Source: Superficieibacter sp. HKU1 (GTDB lineage: Bacteria; Pseudomonadota; Gammaproteobacteria; Enterobacterales; Enterobacteriaceae). From it: DNA of 64,000 nucleotides. This document shows positions 17,682 through 26,473 of the stretch, piece after piece. A program made the translations under genes and the position numbers. The stretch covers positions 2,666,001 to 2,730,000 of the forward strand of contig NZ_CP119754.1 of assembly GCF_029319185.1 (NCBI RefSeq), written 5' to 3'. The notes beneath the pieces are model-generated. The model was not told the origin of the DNA. It did not search any database and worked only from the letters and a program-made list of their open reading frames with translations. The stretch's first letter is position 1, and the number at the start of each line of letters is the position of its first letter.

Positions 17682-18293
17682 TCATAGCGCCGCGCGCAGC
17701 GCTTCGCGGATCAGTGTTTCGCTGCTGGCATCCGGACGGGCAATTTTGCTCACCATCCGGCTGGCTTCCTGAGGTTTATAACCCAGCGCCACCAGCGCAG
17801 CAACGGCTTCCTGCTCTGCATCCTCAGTCGCCGGGCTTGCCGGAGAGGTCAATACCAAATCCGCCGCCGGGGTGAACAGATCGCCGTGCAGCCCTTTAAA
17901 GCGGTCTTTCATTTCGACAATCAGGCGTTCGGCAGTTTTTTTACCAATACCCGGTAGTTTCACCAGCGCCGCCGGATCTTCACGCTCAACGGCATTAACA
18001 AACTGCTGCGCCGACATACCGGAGAGGATCGCCAGCGCCAGTTTCGGCCCGACGCCGTTGGTTTTAATCAGCTCTTTAAACAGGGTGCGTTCCTGTTTGT
18101 TATTAAAGCCGTACAGAAGCTGAGCATCTTCACGCACAACGAAATGCGTAAAGACAATGGCTTCCTGCCCGGCGTCCGGCAGCTCGTAGAAGCAGGTCAT
18201 TGGCATATGCACTTCATAGCCTACGCCGCCCGTCTCCAGCAGCACGATCGGGGGTTGTTTTTCGAGAATAATGCCTCTGAGTCTGCCTATCAC
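17682..18293 (-). CDS. ruvA: Holliday junction DNA-binding protein RuvA
   Basis: RuvA binds four-way junctions as a tetramer and loads RuvB. The 203-residue protein starts with GTG at 18291-18293 (MIGRLRGIILEK), as in E. coli, behind CAGGAGCG. It has an N-terminal OB fold, two helix-hairpin-helix motifs (VGPKLALAILSG and LPGIGKKTAERLIVEM) and a flexible linker before the C-terminal RuvB-binding domain. The LexA box lies about 55 bp upstream. Confidence 0.97.
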   Translation of the reverse strand: MIGRLRGIILEKQPPIVLLETGGVGYEVHMPMTCFYELPDAGQEAIVFTHFVVREDAQLLYGFNNKQERTLFKELIKTNGVGPKLALAILSGMSAQQFVNAVEREDPAALVKLPGIGKKTAERLIVEMKDRFKGLHGDLFTPAADLVLTSPASPATEDAEQEAVAALVALGYKPQEASRMVSKIARPDASSETLIREALRAAL

Positions 18294-18332
18294 GTAACGC
18301 TCCTGCGTTGATGGCTCACAATGTCAGCGTGT

Positions 18333-18365
18333 ATCATACAAAAAAGGCTGGATAGATATCCAGCC
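18333..18365 (-). promoter_or_regulatory. ruvAB promoter with LexA box that doubles as a terminator-like hairpin
   Basis: CTG (18348-18350), 10 bp, CAG (18361-18363) is a good LexA box. The same bases (18346-18365) form an 8-bp stem with loop AGAT, followed on the minus strand by six T residues. That is a rho-independent terminator for the gene ending at 18401. TATGAT (18333-18338) is a plausible -10, with TGGATA inside the box as -35. Confidence 0.75.
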
Positions 18366-18400
18366 GAAAAACGGGTTATTACGATTTTTGTCCTGTTCAC

Positions 18401-19078
18401 TCACAGATCGAGTTTCCTGCGCCCTTTTCGGCTTCGTACATGGTAATTGGCGCATTTTATCATCGCTTTTTTACCGCCCGAAACAACGGCTTCCAGCGTC
18501 GTGTTGCTGGCTCGCAGACGATAGTGGCCCTTACGGATAAACTGCATGGCGTCTTCTGCAAGTCGCGTTTCGAACAGCAGATGAAACGACTTATTGTAAA
18601 CGCGATATAGCTGCGGTTCTTCGGGCACAGAAAAACGCCGCTGCTTAAATTTGAGCATTAACATCGTTAAAAAAATAAAGCCGAGAACGGCCCATACCGT
18701 GATGACCGCCGGCAGATGACTGTCATTAAAAAAAATATTCTTACAGGGTTTGCCGATCTGTGGATTTTCCGGGACAACATGGACGCATTCAACGGCTGAA
18801 GGCTTCTCACGCTCATCGTCTGCATGATAGACATAGTCTTTATTCTGGCTGTACCAGGTGATGTCATAATCATAGCGCGCTGAGCAATCTTCCCTGCCAC
18901 GGAAGTGAGTACAGGTGTCAGTCATTCGCCGCTCGGCGCTGCTGGTATAAACTACGTTCGAAACGATCCCGGTGGCGATACGGGCATGATGATGGTGCTG
19001 GTATTCGGTGAATACGCTATAGCCGGTAAACATCAGCCATAAAATAAGAAATATTTTTTTCAGGGTTCTGACGTTCAT
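18401..19078 (-). CDS. hypothetical membrane protein, possibly DUF3592-like
   Basis: I do not recognise a named gene. The 225-residue protein has an N-terminal membrane helix (about residues 9-24), a region of about 95 residues with four or more cysteines (TDTCTHF, REDCSA, VECVHV, GKPCKN) that is probably periplasmic, a second helix (about 125-143, VITVWAVLGFIFLTMLMLKF), and a basic C-terminal domain ending RSRKGRRKLDL. The pattern TGIVSNVV ... YDYDITWYSQNKDYVYHADD ... VPENPQIGKPCKN is reminiscent of the DUF3592 family, but this is a loose impression. The gene lies between ruvA and yebB, where E. coli K-12 has none. Its transcripts would end at the hairpin inside the ruvA operator. Confidence 0.6.
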   Translation of the reverse strand: MNVRTLKKIFLILWLMFTGYSVFTEYQHHHHARIATGIVSNVVYTSSAERRMTDTCTHFRGREDCSARYDYDITWYSQNKDYVYHADDEREKPSAVECVHVVPENPQIGKPCKNIFFNDSHLPAVITVWAVLGFIFLTMLMLKFKQRRFSVPEEPQLYRVYNKSFHLLFETRLAEDAMQFIRKGHYRLRASNTTLEAVVSGGKKAMIKCANYHVRSRKGRRKLDL

Positions 19079-19487
19079 ACTGGCTTTGCTGCTCCGGAAT
19101 TATACTGGTGAAGTATAGTTTTGCATTATCATCGAAACATAACAATGTGTTAGTAAAAGATCCATTGATCGCCGGGGCTGACTGCCAGTCACCGCCTGCA
19201 CGCATAAAACCATGGGATTGCGCCCAATAGCAAGGTGCCATGGCTTAAATAATCGGTGATATATATAGCTTCAAAAGAAACTTTTAAATATATCAACCTG
19301 ATAATTCCCGGCACGATATCGCATTGAAATATTTCCGCCAACAATTAATAATACACATTCATTTGAATTTCTCATGCCTGTATCAAACTCAACCATTGTA
19401 ATAATTGAATCTTTATTTAATCATATTGATCTTTTGCATTATCAGGCAGATGTTTGCCTTCAAATTATTAATTCAGAGAATGACATG
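19079..19487. other. intergenic region between the unknown membrane gene and yebB
   Basis: About 400 bp, AT-rich in its right half, with no gene I can support. Two CCATGG hexamers (19210-19215 and 19238-19243) form the ends of an imperfect inverted repeat of about 35 bp. Divergent promoters for the two flanking genes must lie here, but none stands out. Confidence 0.5.
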
Positions 19488-20060
19488 ATGACTATTCATT
19501 ATCCAGCCAAATTTGAAACCGGCGATATTGTTTTCACCTGTATTGGCACCGTATTATTCGGGCAAATTTCAACCGCGTCGCTCTGCTGGAGCAATCACGT
19601 TGGTATTATTATTGGACACAACGGTGAGGATTATTTGGTCGCCGAAAGTCGGGTTCCGCTCTCGACCATTACCACCCTCTCCCGCTTTATTCAGCGCTCC
19701 GCAGAGCAGCGTTACGCCGTACGGCGATTGCAGGGGGGACTCTCGGACGAGCAAAAGCGGTTGATTGTAGAACACGTCCCCGCCCGCCTGCATAAGCTCT
19801 ATCACACCGGCTTTAATTATGATTCTCCACGCTAGTTCTGCTCAAAGTTTGTGTTCGATATTTATAAAGAGGCGCTATGTATTCCTGTCGGCGAAATTGA
19901 GACGTTCGGGAAACTGCTGCACAGTAACCCTGACGCAAAGCTGACGTTCTGGAAATTCTGGTTTCTCGGGACCATTCCGTGGGAGCGAAAGACTGTCACG
20001 CCAGCAAGTCTGTGGCACCATCCGAATCTGGATCTTATATATGATAGCCGCCTGTATTAG
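19488..20060 (+). pseudogene. yebB: yebB, permuted NlpC/P60-like cysteine hydrolase, interrupted by an amber codon
   Basis: The frame from the ATG at 19488 (MTIHYPAKFETGDIVFTC) matches E. coli YebB, but a single in-frame TAG at 19833-19835 replaces the family's glutamine. Reading on gives FCSKFVFDIYKEALCIPVGEIETFG, again YebB-like, up to TAG at 20058-20060. YebB belongs to the permuted papain-like family (YiiX/YaeF type), in which the histidine (here SNHVGIIIG) precedes the catalytic cysteine (FCS). The truncated product would therefore lack the nucleophile. The C-terminus is also shorter than in E. coli, overlapping the convergent ruvC stop codon. An ATG at 19485 is an equally possible start. 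Confidence 0.88.
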
Positions 20061-20578
20061 CGCAGCCTTCCTCGCGCCAGATTCAGCCGCGATTCACTCA
20101 TTTGCATCGCATTCTGACTAACGTGGCAGTGAGTGATAGCGATAGCCAGCGCATCGGCGGCGTCGGCCTGAGGGTTAGCGGGGAGTTTTAAGAGCGTGCG
20201 CACCATATGCTGCACCTGACTTTTCTCCGCGCTGCCCGTTCCCACAACCGTCTGCTTCACCTGCCGGGCGGCATATTCAAACACCGGTAAATCCTGATTC
20301 ACCGCCGCGACGATGGCCACACCGCGCGCCTGGCCCAGCTTCAGCGCCGAGTCGGCATTCTTCGCCATAAACACCTGTTCAATGGCAAAAAAATCGGGCT
20401 GGAACTGGGTGATAATTTCCGACACGCCTGCATAAATCAGCTTCAGGCGTGACGGCAAATCATCGACTTTGGTGCGAATGCATCCGCTGCCCAGGTAAGT
20501 TAATTGCCTGCCCACCTGGCGGATCACGCCATAGCCGGTAATGCGCGAGCCGGGGTCAATACCGAGAATAATCGACAC
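20057..20578 (-). CDS. ruvC: crossover junction endodeoxyribonuclease RuvC
   Basis: RuvC resolves Holliday junctions by symmetric cuts. The 173-residue protein keeps the four acidic residues of the RNase H-like site: D8 in GIDPGSR, the glutamate in FFAIEQVF, and two aspartates in PQADAADALA. It matches E. coli RuvC with only scattered changes. It lies downstream of yebC on the same strand with a 36-bp gap, and it is not part of the SOS-controlled ruvAB unit. Confidence 0.97.
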   Translation of the reverse strand: MSIILGIDPGSRITGYGVIRQVGRQLTYLGSGCIRTKVDDLPSRLKLIYAGVSEIITQFQPDFFAIEQVFMAKNADSALKLGQARGVAIVAAVNQDLPVFEYAARQVKQTVVGTGSAEKSQVQHMVRTLLKLPANPQADAADALAIAITHCHVSQNAMQMSESRLNLARGRLR

Positions 20579-20614
20579 GCTATGCCCCCTGCCCGCAGGC
20601 GTTTAACAGCGCCA

Positions 20615-21355
20615 TCACAGGGTCGCCGCCACCTCATCAGAGATTTCGCCGTTGTGGTAGACTTCCTGCACGTCGTCACAGTCTTCTAGCATGTCGATCA
20701 GGCGCAGCAGTTTCGGCGCGGTCTCGGCATCCATGTCAGCTTTGGTCGACGGGATCATGGAGACTTCTGCTGCGTCCGCTTTGATACCTGCTGCTTCCAG
20801 CGCATCGCGTACGGCCCCCATCTCTTCCCAGGCGGTATAGACGTCAATAGCACCATCGTCGAAGGTGACAACATCTTCAGCACCCGCTTCCAGCGCCGCT
20901 TCCATGATGGCATCTTCATCACCAGAAGCAAAAGAGATCACCCCTTTTTTGCTGAACAGGTACGCCACTGAACCATCCGTGCCCAGGTTACCGCCGGTTT
21001 TGCTGAAGGCATGACGCACCTCTGCAACGGTACGGTTACGGTTATCGGACAGGCACTCTATCATCACCGCCGTGCCGCCAGGACCGTAACCTTCATAAAT
21101 GATGGTTTCCATGTTCGCGCCTTCGTCACCGCCCACGCCACGTGCGATGGCTCGGTTGAGGGTGTCACGCGTCATGTTGTTAGACAGCGCTTTATCAATC
21201 GCCGCGCGCAGGCGCGGGTTTGAGCCAGCATCTCCGCCGCCCAGACGGGCTGCCGTTACCAGCTCACGAATGATTTTGGTGAAAATTTTACCGCGCTTAG
21301 AATCCTGTGCCGCCTTGCGGTGTTTGGTGTTGGCCCATTTACTATGACCTGCCAT
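20615..21355 (-). CDS. yebC: YebC/TACO1-family translation factor
   Basis: A 246-residue cytoplasmic protein with the conserved start MAGHSKWANTKHRKAAQDSKRGK and the block YEGYGPGGTAVMIECLSDN. Family members were long annotated as transcriptional regulators. More recent work assigns them to the ribosome, helping synthesis of proline-rich stretches. It precedes ruvC and follows nudB in the same direction. Confidence 0.95.
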   Translation of the reverse strand: MAGHSKWANTKHRKAAQDSKRGKIFTKIIRELVTAARLGGGDAGSNPRLRAAIDKALSNNMTRDTLNRAIARGVGGDEGANMETIIYEGYGPGGTAVMIECLSDNRNRTVAEVRHAFSKTGGNLGTDGSVAYLFSKKGVISFASGDEDAIMEAALEAGAEDVVTFDDGAIDVYTAWEEMGAVRDALEAAGIKADAAEVSMIPSTKADMDAETAPKLLRLIDMLEDCDDVQEVYHNGEISDEVAATL

Positions 21356-21381
21356 AAATCTCTCTCCACGAAACTGCCTGT

Positions 21382-21825
21382 TCAGGCGGTATGAATAATA
21401 AATTCTTCAATCGCCTGCCGGTTACTCCACGACTTGGTTAATGCAGCCGCAGCGGGCGCATCAAGCCAGCGGTAGGTCAGATGTTCGGTAAACACAATCT
21501 GCCTTTCGTGAGGCAGCGCAAGACAGAACCAGGATTCCATATTGCGCTCAATCCCCGGCGCATAGCGATGACGTAAATGACTGAAAATTTCAAACTCCAC
21601 CGTGCGCTGACAGTCGAGTAAGGTCAGTTGCTCGGCGGCAACATCAATGGTGACCTCTTCATTTACTTCACGCACGGCGGCCTGCCACGCGGTTTCTCCC
21701 TCTTCCAGGCTGCCGGTTACCGACTGCCAGAAATCGGGATCGTCGCGTCGCTGCAACATCAGCACCCGCTTCGTGTCCCGGGCGTAGATCACCACAAGGA
21801 CAGAAACGGGACGCTTATAGCGCAT
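21382..21825 (-). CDS. nudB: dihydroneopterin triphosphate pyrophosphatase
   Basis: NudB removes pyrophosphate from dihydroneopterin triphosphate in folate synthesis. The Nudix box G-x5-E-x7-REVNEEV is present (GSLEEGETAWQAAVREVNEEV). The protein has 147 residues, three fewer at the N-terminus than E. coli NudB. The ATG at 21823-21825 lies one base after the aspS stop codon and uses the CCGGAGAA within the aspS 3' end as ribosome site, so it is translationally coupled to aspS. Confidence 0.94.
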   Translation of the reverse strand: MRYKRPVSVLVVIYARDTKRVLMLQRRDDPDFWQSVTGSLEEGETAWQAAVREVNEEVTIDVAAEQLTLLDCQRTVEFEIFSHLRHRYAPGIERNMESWFCLALPHERQIVFTEHLTYRWLDAPAAAALTKSWSNRQAIEEFIIHTA

Positions 21826-21826
21826 A

Positions 21827-23605
21827 TTACGTATTCTCCGGTGACTCTTTCTTGATCACGTCTATACCCAGCTCGGTCAGCGCAGCCTGATTGGCGAAGC
21901 TTGGCGCTTCGGTCATCAGACAGGCGGCAGCGGTGGTTTTCGGGAACGCGATGACGTCACGGATGTTGTCGGTGCCGGTCAGCAGCATGGTCAGACGATC
22001 CAGACCAAACGCCAGGCCCGCATGCGGCGGCGTGCCGTATTTCAGGGCGTCCAGCAGGAAGCCGAATTTTTCGCGCTGCTCCTGCTCGTTAATGCCCAGA
22101 ATGCCAAACACGGTTTGCTGCATATCGCCGCGGTGAATACGCACGGAACCACCGCCCACTTCATAGCCGTTAATGACCATATCGTAGGCGTTCGCCACCG
22201 CGTCTTCCGGTGCGGCTTTCAGTTCATCAGCCGTCATGTCCTTCGGCGAGGTGAACGGGTGATGCATCGCCGTCAGGCCGCCTTCACCGTCATCTTCAAA
22301 CATCGGGAAGTCGATGACCCACAGCGGAGCCCATTTGCTCTCGTCGGTCAGGTTCAGATCTTTACCCAGTTTGAGACGCAGCGCGCCCAGCGCATCGGCA
22401 ACCACTTTCTTGTTGTCGGCACCGAAGAAAATCATATCGCCGTCTTGTGCGCCGGTACGTTCCAGAATCGCTTCAACAATGTCGGCATTCAGGAACTTGG
22501 CGACCGGGCTGTTGATACCTTCCAGACCTTTTGCGCGCTCGGTCACTTTGATATACGCCAGGCCTTTCGCACCGTAGATTTTGATGAAGTTGCCGTAGTC
22601 GTCAATCTGCTTACGGCTGAGCGTTGCACCGCCCGGCACGCGCAGCGCGGCAACGCGACCTTTGGCATCGTTAGCCGGACCGGCAAAGACGGCAAACTCA
22701 ACGTTTTTCAGCAGGTCGGCAACGTCGACCAGTTCCATCGGGTTACGCAGATCGGGTTTATCAGAACCGTAACGACGTTCGGCTTCAGCAAAGGTCATTA
22801 CCGGGAAGTCGCCCAGGTCAACGCCTTTTACGTCCTGCCACAGACCGCGCACCAGAGCTTCCATCACCTCACGCACCTGCGGCGCGGTCATGAAGGAGGT
22901 TTCCACGTCGATCTGGGTGAATTCCGGCTGACGGTCAGCACGCAAGTCTTCGTCACGGAAGCATTTAACAATCTGGTAGTAGCGGTCAAAGCCGGACATC
23001 ATCAGCAGCTGTTTAAACAGCTGGGGAGACTGCGGCAGCGCGTAGAATTTACCTTTATGAACGCGCGAGGGCACCAGATAGTCGCGCGCGCCTTCCGGCG
23101 TGGCTTTGGTCAGCATCGGGGTTTCAATGTCGAGGAAACCGTGGTCGTCCATAAAGCGGCGCACCAGGCTGGTAATTCTGGCGCGGGTTTTCAGGCGCTG
23201 CGCCATTTCCGGGCGACGTAAATCGAGGTAGCGGTATTTCAGACGCGCTTCTTCGGTATTCACGTGATTGGAGTCGAGCGGCAGCGATTCTGAACGGTTG
23301 ATGATGGTCAGCTCGGTGGCAAACACTTCCACTTCACCGGTCGCCATCTCTTTGTTGGTGTTTTTTTCGTCACGCGCACGCACGGTGCCCGTGATCTGGA
23401 TGCAGAACTCATTACGCAGTTCAGAGGCCAGCTTGAAAGCCTCGTCACGATCCGGATCGAAGAAAACCTGAACGATGCCTTCGCGGTCGCGCATATCAAT
23501 GAAGATAAGGCTGCCAAGATCACGACGACGGTTGACCCAACCACACAGAGTCACCTGCTGCCCCACGTGGGACAGTCGAAGCTGTCCGCAATATTCTGTA
23601 CGCAT
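21827..23605 (-). CDS. aspS: aspartyl-tRNA synthetase
   Basis: Bacterial-type class II AspRS, which charges tRNA-Asp. The 592-residue protein has the N-terminal OB-fold anticodon domain (VTLCGWVNRRRDLGSLIFIDMRDREG), motif 2 (FRDEDLRADRQPEFTQID), the bacterial GAD insertion and motif 3 (GLAFGLDRL). The length agrees with E. coli (590). It is the first gene of an aspS-nudB unit. Confidence 0.97.
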   Translation of the reverse strand: MRTEYCGQLRLSHVGQQVTLCGWVNRRRDLGSLIFIDMRDREGIVQVFFDPDRDEAFKLASELRNEFCIQITGTVRARDEKNTNKEMATGEVEVFATELTIINRSESLPLDSNHVNTEEARLKYRYLDLRRPEMAQRLKTRARITSLVRRFMDDHGFLDIETPMLTKATPEGARDYLVPSRVHKGKFYALPQSPQLFKQLLMMSGFDRYYQIVKCFRDEDLRADRQPEFTQIDVETSFMTAPQVREVMEALVRGLWQDVKGVDLGDFPVMTFAEAERRYGSDKPDLRNPMELVDVADLLKNVEFAVFAGPANDAKGRVAALRVPGGATLSRKQIDDYGNFIKIYGAKGLAYIKVTERAKGLEGINSPVAKFLNADIVEAILERTGAQDGDMIFFGADNKKVVADALGALRLKLGKDLNLTDESKWAPLWVIDFPMFEDDGEGGLTAMHHPFTSPKDMTADELKAAPEDAVANAYDMVINGYEVGGGSVRIHRGDMQQTVFGILGINEQEQREKFGFLLDALKYGTPPHAGLAFGLDRLTMLLTGTDNIRDVIAFPKTTAAACLMTEAPSFANQAALTELGIDVIKKESPENT

Positions 23606-23859
23606 GAGATATCCCTTAACTTAGCCGCAGGCTGGTTGTCGCCTGCCGTGCAGGCAATACTGTCGCAGCTTGAGCTGAATGTCACAACTGGATGAAAAAA
23701 GGGGGCTATTATACTGGAATTTCTGCCTCGCGATAAGTCCGATACGCACTGGAAGCGCGTTTGCTGCGCGGTTATTGCGTATTCTCACAAAAATTAACAA
23801 AATTTGGCGCGCTGACCGCGTAGGATTAACGGCTCACGTCATAAATTATGGGGAAGAAT

Positions 23860-24426
23860 ATGCTGGAATTGAACGCGAAAAAAACGGCACTGGTGGTGAT
23901 TGATTTGCAGGAAGGTATTCTACCGTTCGCGGGAGGCCCCTATGCGGCTGACCAGGTGGTCGATCGCGCCGCCCAGCTGGCGGCAAAATGCCGTGAGCAG
24001 GGTTCGCCGGTCGTACTGGTTCGCGTCGGCTGGTCCGCTGACTTTGCCGAAGCACTAAAACAACCGGTTGATGCGCAAGCGGGCGGCGGAGTGCTGCCGG
24101 ACAACTGGTGGCAGTACCCCGCCGCGCTTGGCAAACAAGACGGCGATATCGAAGTCACAAAACGCCAGTGGGGCGCGTTTTACGGCACCGATCTGGAGCT
24201 ACAACTGCGCCGTCGCGGAATTGAGACTATTATTCTTTGTGGTATCTCCACCAACATCGGCGTGGAATCCACCGCCCGTAACGCCTGGGAACTGGGTTTT
24301 AATCTGGTGGTGGTTGAAGATGCCTGTAGCGCCGCGAGTGCCGAACAGCACCAGGGCAGCATGAGCCATATTTTCCCGCGCATTGGCCGAGTGCGCAGCA
24401 CTGAGGATGTTCTTAACGCCCTATGA
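23860..24426 (+). CDS. yecD: isochorismatase-family hydrolase YecD
   Basis: A 188-residue cysteine hydrolase of the isochorismatase superfamily with unknown substrate. The aspartate (VVIDLQEG), lysine (EVTKRQWGAF) and cysteine (LCGISTNIGVESTAR) of the catalytic triad are all present. I chose the ATG at 23860 (MLELNAKKT), which has GGGGAAG just upstream and matches E. coli. An ATG four codons upstream overlaps that ribosome site. It overlaps yecE by 4 bp. Confidence 0.93.
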   Translation: MLELNAKKTALVVIDLQEGILPFAGGPYAADQVVDRAAQLAAKCREQGSPVVLVRVGWSADFAEALKQPVDAQAGGGVLPDNWWQYPAALGKQDGDIEVTKRQWGAFYGTDLELQLRRRGIETIILCGISTNIGVESTARNAWELGFNLVVVEDACSAASAEQHQGSMSHIFPRIGRVRSTEDVLNAL

Positions 24427-25241
24427 TTTACATTGGTCTGCCGCAGTGGTCGCACCCAAAATGGGGACGGCTGGGAATTACCAGCCTTGAAGATTACGCC
24501 CGCCACTTTAACTGCGTGGAGGGCAATACCACGCTCTACGCGCTGCCAAAAGCAGACATCGTCGAGCGCTGGCGCGAGCAGACCCATGATAATTTCCGCT
24601 TTTGTTTTAAATTTCCGGCCACCATTTCTCATCAGGCCGCGCTGCGCCACTGTGACGACCTGACCGATGAATTTTTGCGCCGCCTGTCACCGCTGGCGGA
24701 TCGCATCGGCCAGTACTGGCTACAGCTTCCGGCAACCTTTGGCCCGCAGGATCTCCCGGCGCTGTGGCATTTTCTTGACAGCCTGCCCTCGACCTTCACC
24801 TATGGCGTTGAGGTGCGGCATCCGGAATTTTTTGCCAAAGGCGATGCCGAGCTGCAATTCAACCGGGGACTTCATGAGCGCGGGGTCAACCGCGTGATCC
24901 TCGACAGTCGTCCGGTACATAGCGCGCTGCCCCACAGCGAAGCGGTGATTAAGGCGCAAAACATGAAGCCTAAAGTGCCGGTTCATGCGGTCGTGACCGC
25001 CAGCGATCCGATGGTAAGATTTATCGGCAGTGACGATATGGCGCAGAATCAGGCGCTTTTTGCAGAATGGCTGAAATTACTGCCGCAGTGGCAGGAAACC
25101 ACCACGCCGTGGCTTTTTTTGCATACGCCTGACATTACTTTTGCCCCGGAACTGGTCGATACGCTTTGGCCCGCCTTGCGGGCGGCGCTCCCTACTCTTG
25201 GCGACGCTCCCGCCATCCCGCAACAATCTTCTCTTTTCTGA
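24423..25241 (+). CDS. yecE: DUF72 family protein YecE
   Basis: A 272-residue protein of the DUF72 family, a TIM-barrel fold with unknown reaction. Typical family blocks are YIGLPQWSHPKWGRLG at the start and FKFPATISHQAALRHCDD. The start ATG overlaps the yecD stop codon (ATGA), so the two are translationally coupled, as in E. coli. Confidence 0.92.
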   Translation: MIYIGLPQWSHPKWGRLGITSLEDYARHFNCVEGNTTLYALPKADIVERWREQTHDNFRFCFKFPATISHQAALRHCDDLTDEFLRRLSPLADRIGQYWLQLPATFGPQDLPALWHFLDSLPSTFTYGVEVRHPEFFAKGDAELQFNRGLHERGVNRVILDSRPVHSALPHSEAVIKAQNMKPKVPVHAVVTASDPMVRFIGSDDMAQNQALFAEWLKLLPQWQETTTPWLFLHTPDITFAPELVDTLWPALRAALPTLGDAPAIPQQSSLF

Positions 25242-25293
25242 TGGCAGCGCCTGGCTTAGACTGTGCGGCATGCCTGCCTGAAAGGAAATGTGT

Positions 25294-25689
25294 ATGGTAA
25301 GCGCGCTGTATGCCGTACTGGGTGCGTTGTTGTTAATCAAGTTTTCGTTTGATGTCGCACGGCTGCGTATGCAGTATCGCGTTTCCTATGGTGACGGCGG
25401 ATTTAGCGAACTGCAAAGCGCTATCCGCATTCAGAGTAATGCGCTGGAATACATTCCTGTTGCGCTGGTGCTCCTGCTGTTCATGGAAATGAACGGCGCG
25501 GAAACGTGGATGGTTCACGTCTGCGGTCTGCTGCTGCTGGCAGGACGATTGCTGCATTATTACGGGCTGCACCAGCGGCTGGGTCGCTGGAAACGGTTGG
25601 GCCTGAGCGCCACCTGGTGCTCGCTGTTGCTAATGGTGCTGGCTAATCTCTGGTATATGCCGTGGGAGTTGGTTTTCACCCTCCATTAG
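25294..25689 (+). CDS. yecN: MAPEG-family inner membrane protein YecN
   Basis: A 131-residue membrane protein with about four membrane segments, of the MAPEG family (glutathione- and eicosanoid-linked enzymes in eukaryotes). The bacterial substrate is unknown. The family motif region SELQSAIRIQSNALEYIPVALVL is clear. The ATG at 25294 is placed seven bases after AAGGA and matches E. coli. The ATG at 25288 is too close to it. Confidence 0.9.
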   Translation: MVSALYAVLGALLLIKFSFDVARLRMQYRVSYGDGGFSELQSAIRIQSNALEYIPVALVLLLFMEMNGAETWMVHVCGLLLLAGRLLHYYGLHQRLGRWKRLGLSATWCSLLLMVLANLWYMPWELVFTLH

Positions 25690-25729
25690 CGCACAATACG
25701 CCACTTTTTTTATTTTAGGTTTTAACGTT

Positions 25730-26473
25730 ATGTCTGATCGCGACACGCTTTTTTCTGCGCCTATCGCCAGCCTCGGTGACTGGACCTTTGATGAACGGGT
25801 AGCCGAAGTCTTCCCGGATATGATCCAGCGCTCGGTTCCCGGTTACTCTAATATCATTTCGATGATCGGCATGCTCGCTGAACGTTTTGTTCAGCCGCAG
25901 ACGCAGGTGTACGATTTGGGCTGTTCGCTCGGTGCTGCCACGCTCTCTATTCGCCGTAATATTGCACATGAAGGCTGTCAGATTATCGCGATTGATAACT
26001 CACCCGCGATGATTGAGCGCTGCCGCCGTCATCTTGACGCGTATAAAGCGCCCACGCCGGTTAACGTCATTGAAGGCGATATTCGCGACGTGAAAATTGA
26101 AAATGCCTCAATGGTCGTGCTGAATTTTACCCTGCAATTTTTGGCTCCCCCTGAGCGTCAGGCATTGCTGGACAACATTTATCAGGGACTGAATCCCGGC
26201 GGCGCGCTGGTGCTGTCGGAGAAATTCAGTTTCGAAGATGCGACCGTTGGCGAATTGCTGTTCAATATGCATCACGACTTCAAACGCGCCAACGGCTACA
26301 GCGAACTGGAGATCAGCCAGAAGCGCAGCATGCTGGAAAACGTAATGCTCACCGATTCGGTGGAAACCCATAAAGCGCGTCTGCGCCAGGCCGGTTTTGA
26401 GCACAGCGAACTGTGGTTCCAGTGCTTTAACTTTGGCTCGCTGGTGGCGCTGAAGGCCGGGGTTGCGGCATGA
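25730..26473 (+). CDS. cmoA: carboxy-S-adenosyl-L-methionine synthase
   Basis: CmoA makes carboxy-SAM from SAM and prephenate for the wobble modification 5-oxyacetyluridine (cmo5U34) in tRNA. The 247-residue class I methyltransferase fold has motif I YDLGCSLGAATLSIRR, with acidic DNSPAMIERCR after it. The gene overlaps cmoB by 4 bp, which fits their consecutive reactions. Confidence 0.96.
   Translation: MSDRDTLFSAPIASLGDWTFDERVAEVFPDMIQRSVPGYSNIISMIGMLAERFVQPQTQVYDLGCSLGAATLSIRRNIAHEGCQIIAIDNSPAMIERCRRHLDAYKAPTPVNVIEGDIRDVKIENASMVVLNFTLQFLAPPERQALLDNIYQGLNPGGALVLSEKFSFEDATVGELLFNMHHDFKRANGYSELEISQKRSMLENVMLTDSVETHKARLRQAGFEHSELWFQCFNFGSLVALKAGVAA

Noticed and set aside
19017..19241. 74-codon minus-strand frame upstream of the unknown membrane protein
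   Set aside because: It overlaps that gene's start, shows no resemblance to any family and has no ribosome site.
22022..23221. 399-codon open frame on the plus strand opposite aspS
   Set aside because: It mirrors the codon pattern of aspS, has a His/Phe/Gln-rich composition typical of antisense frames, and shows no domain.
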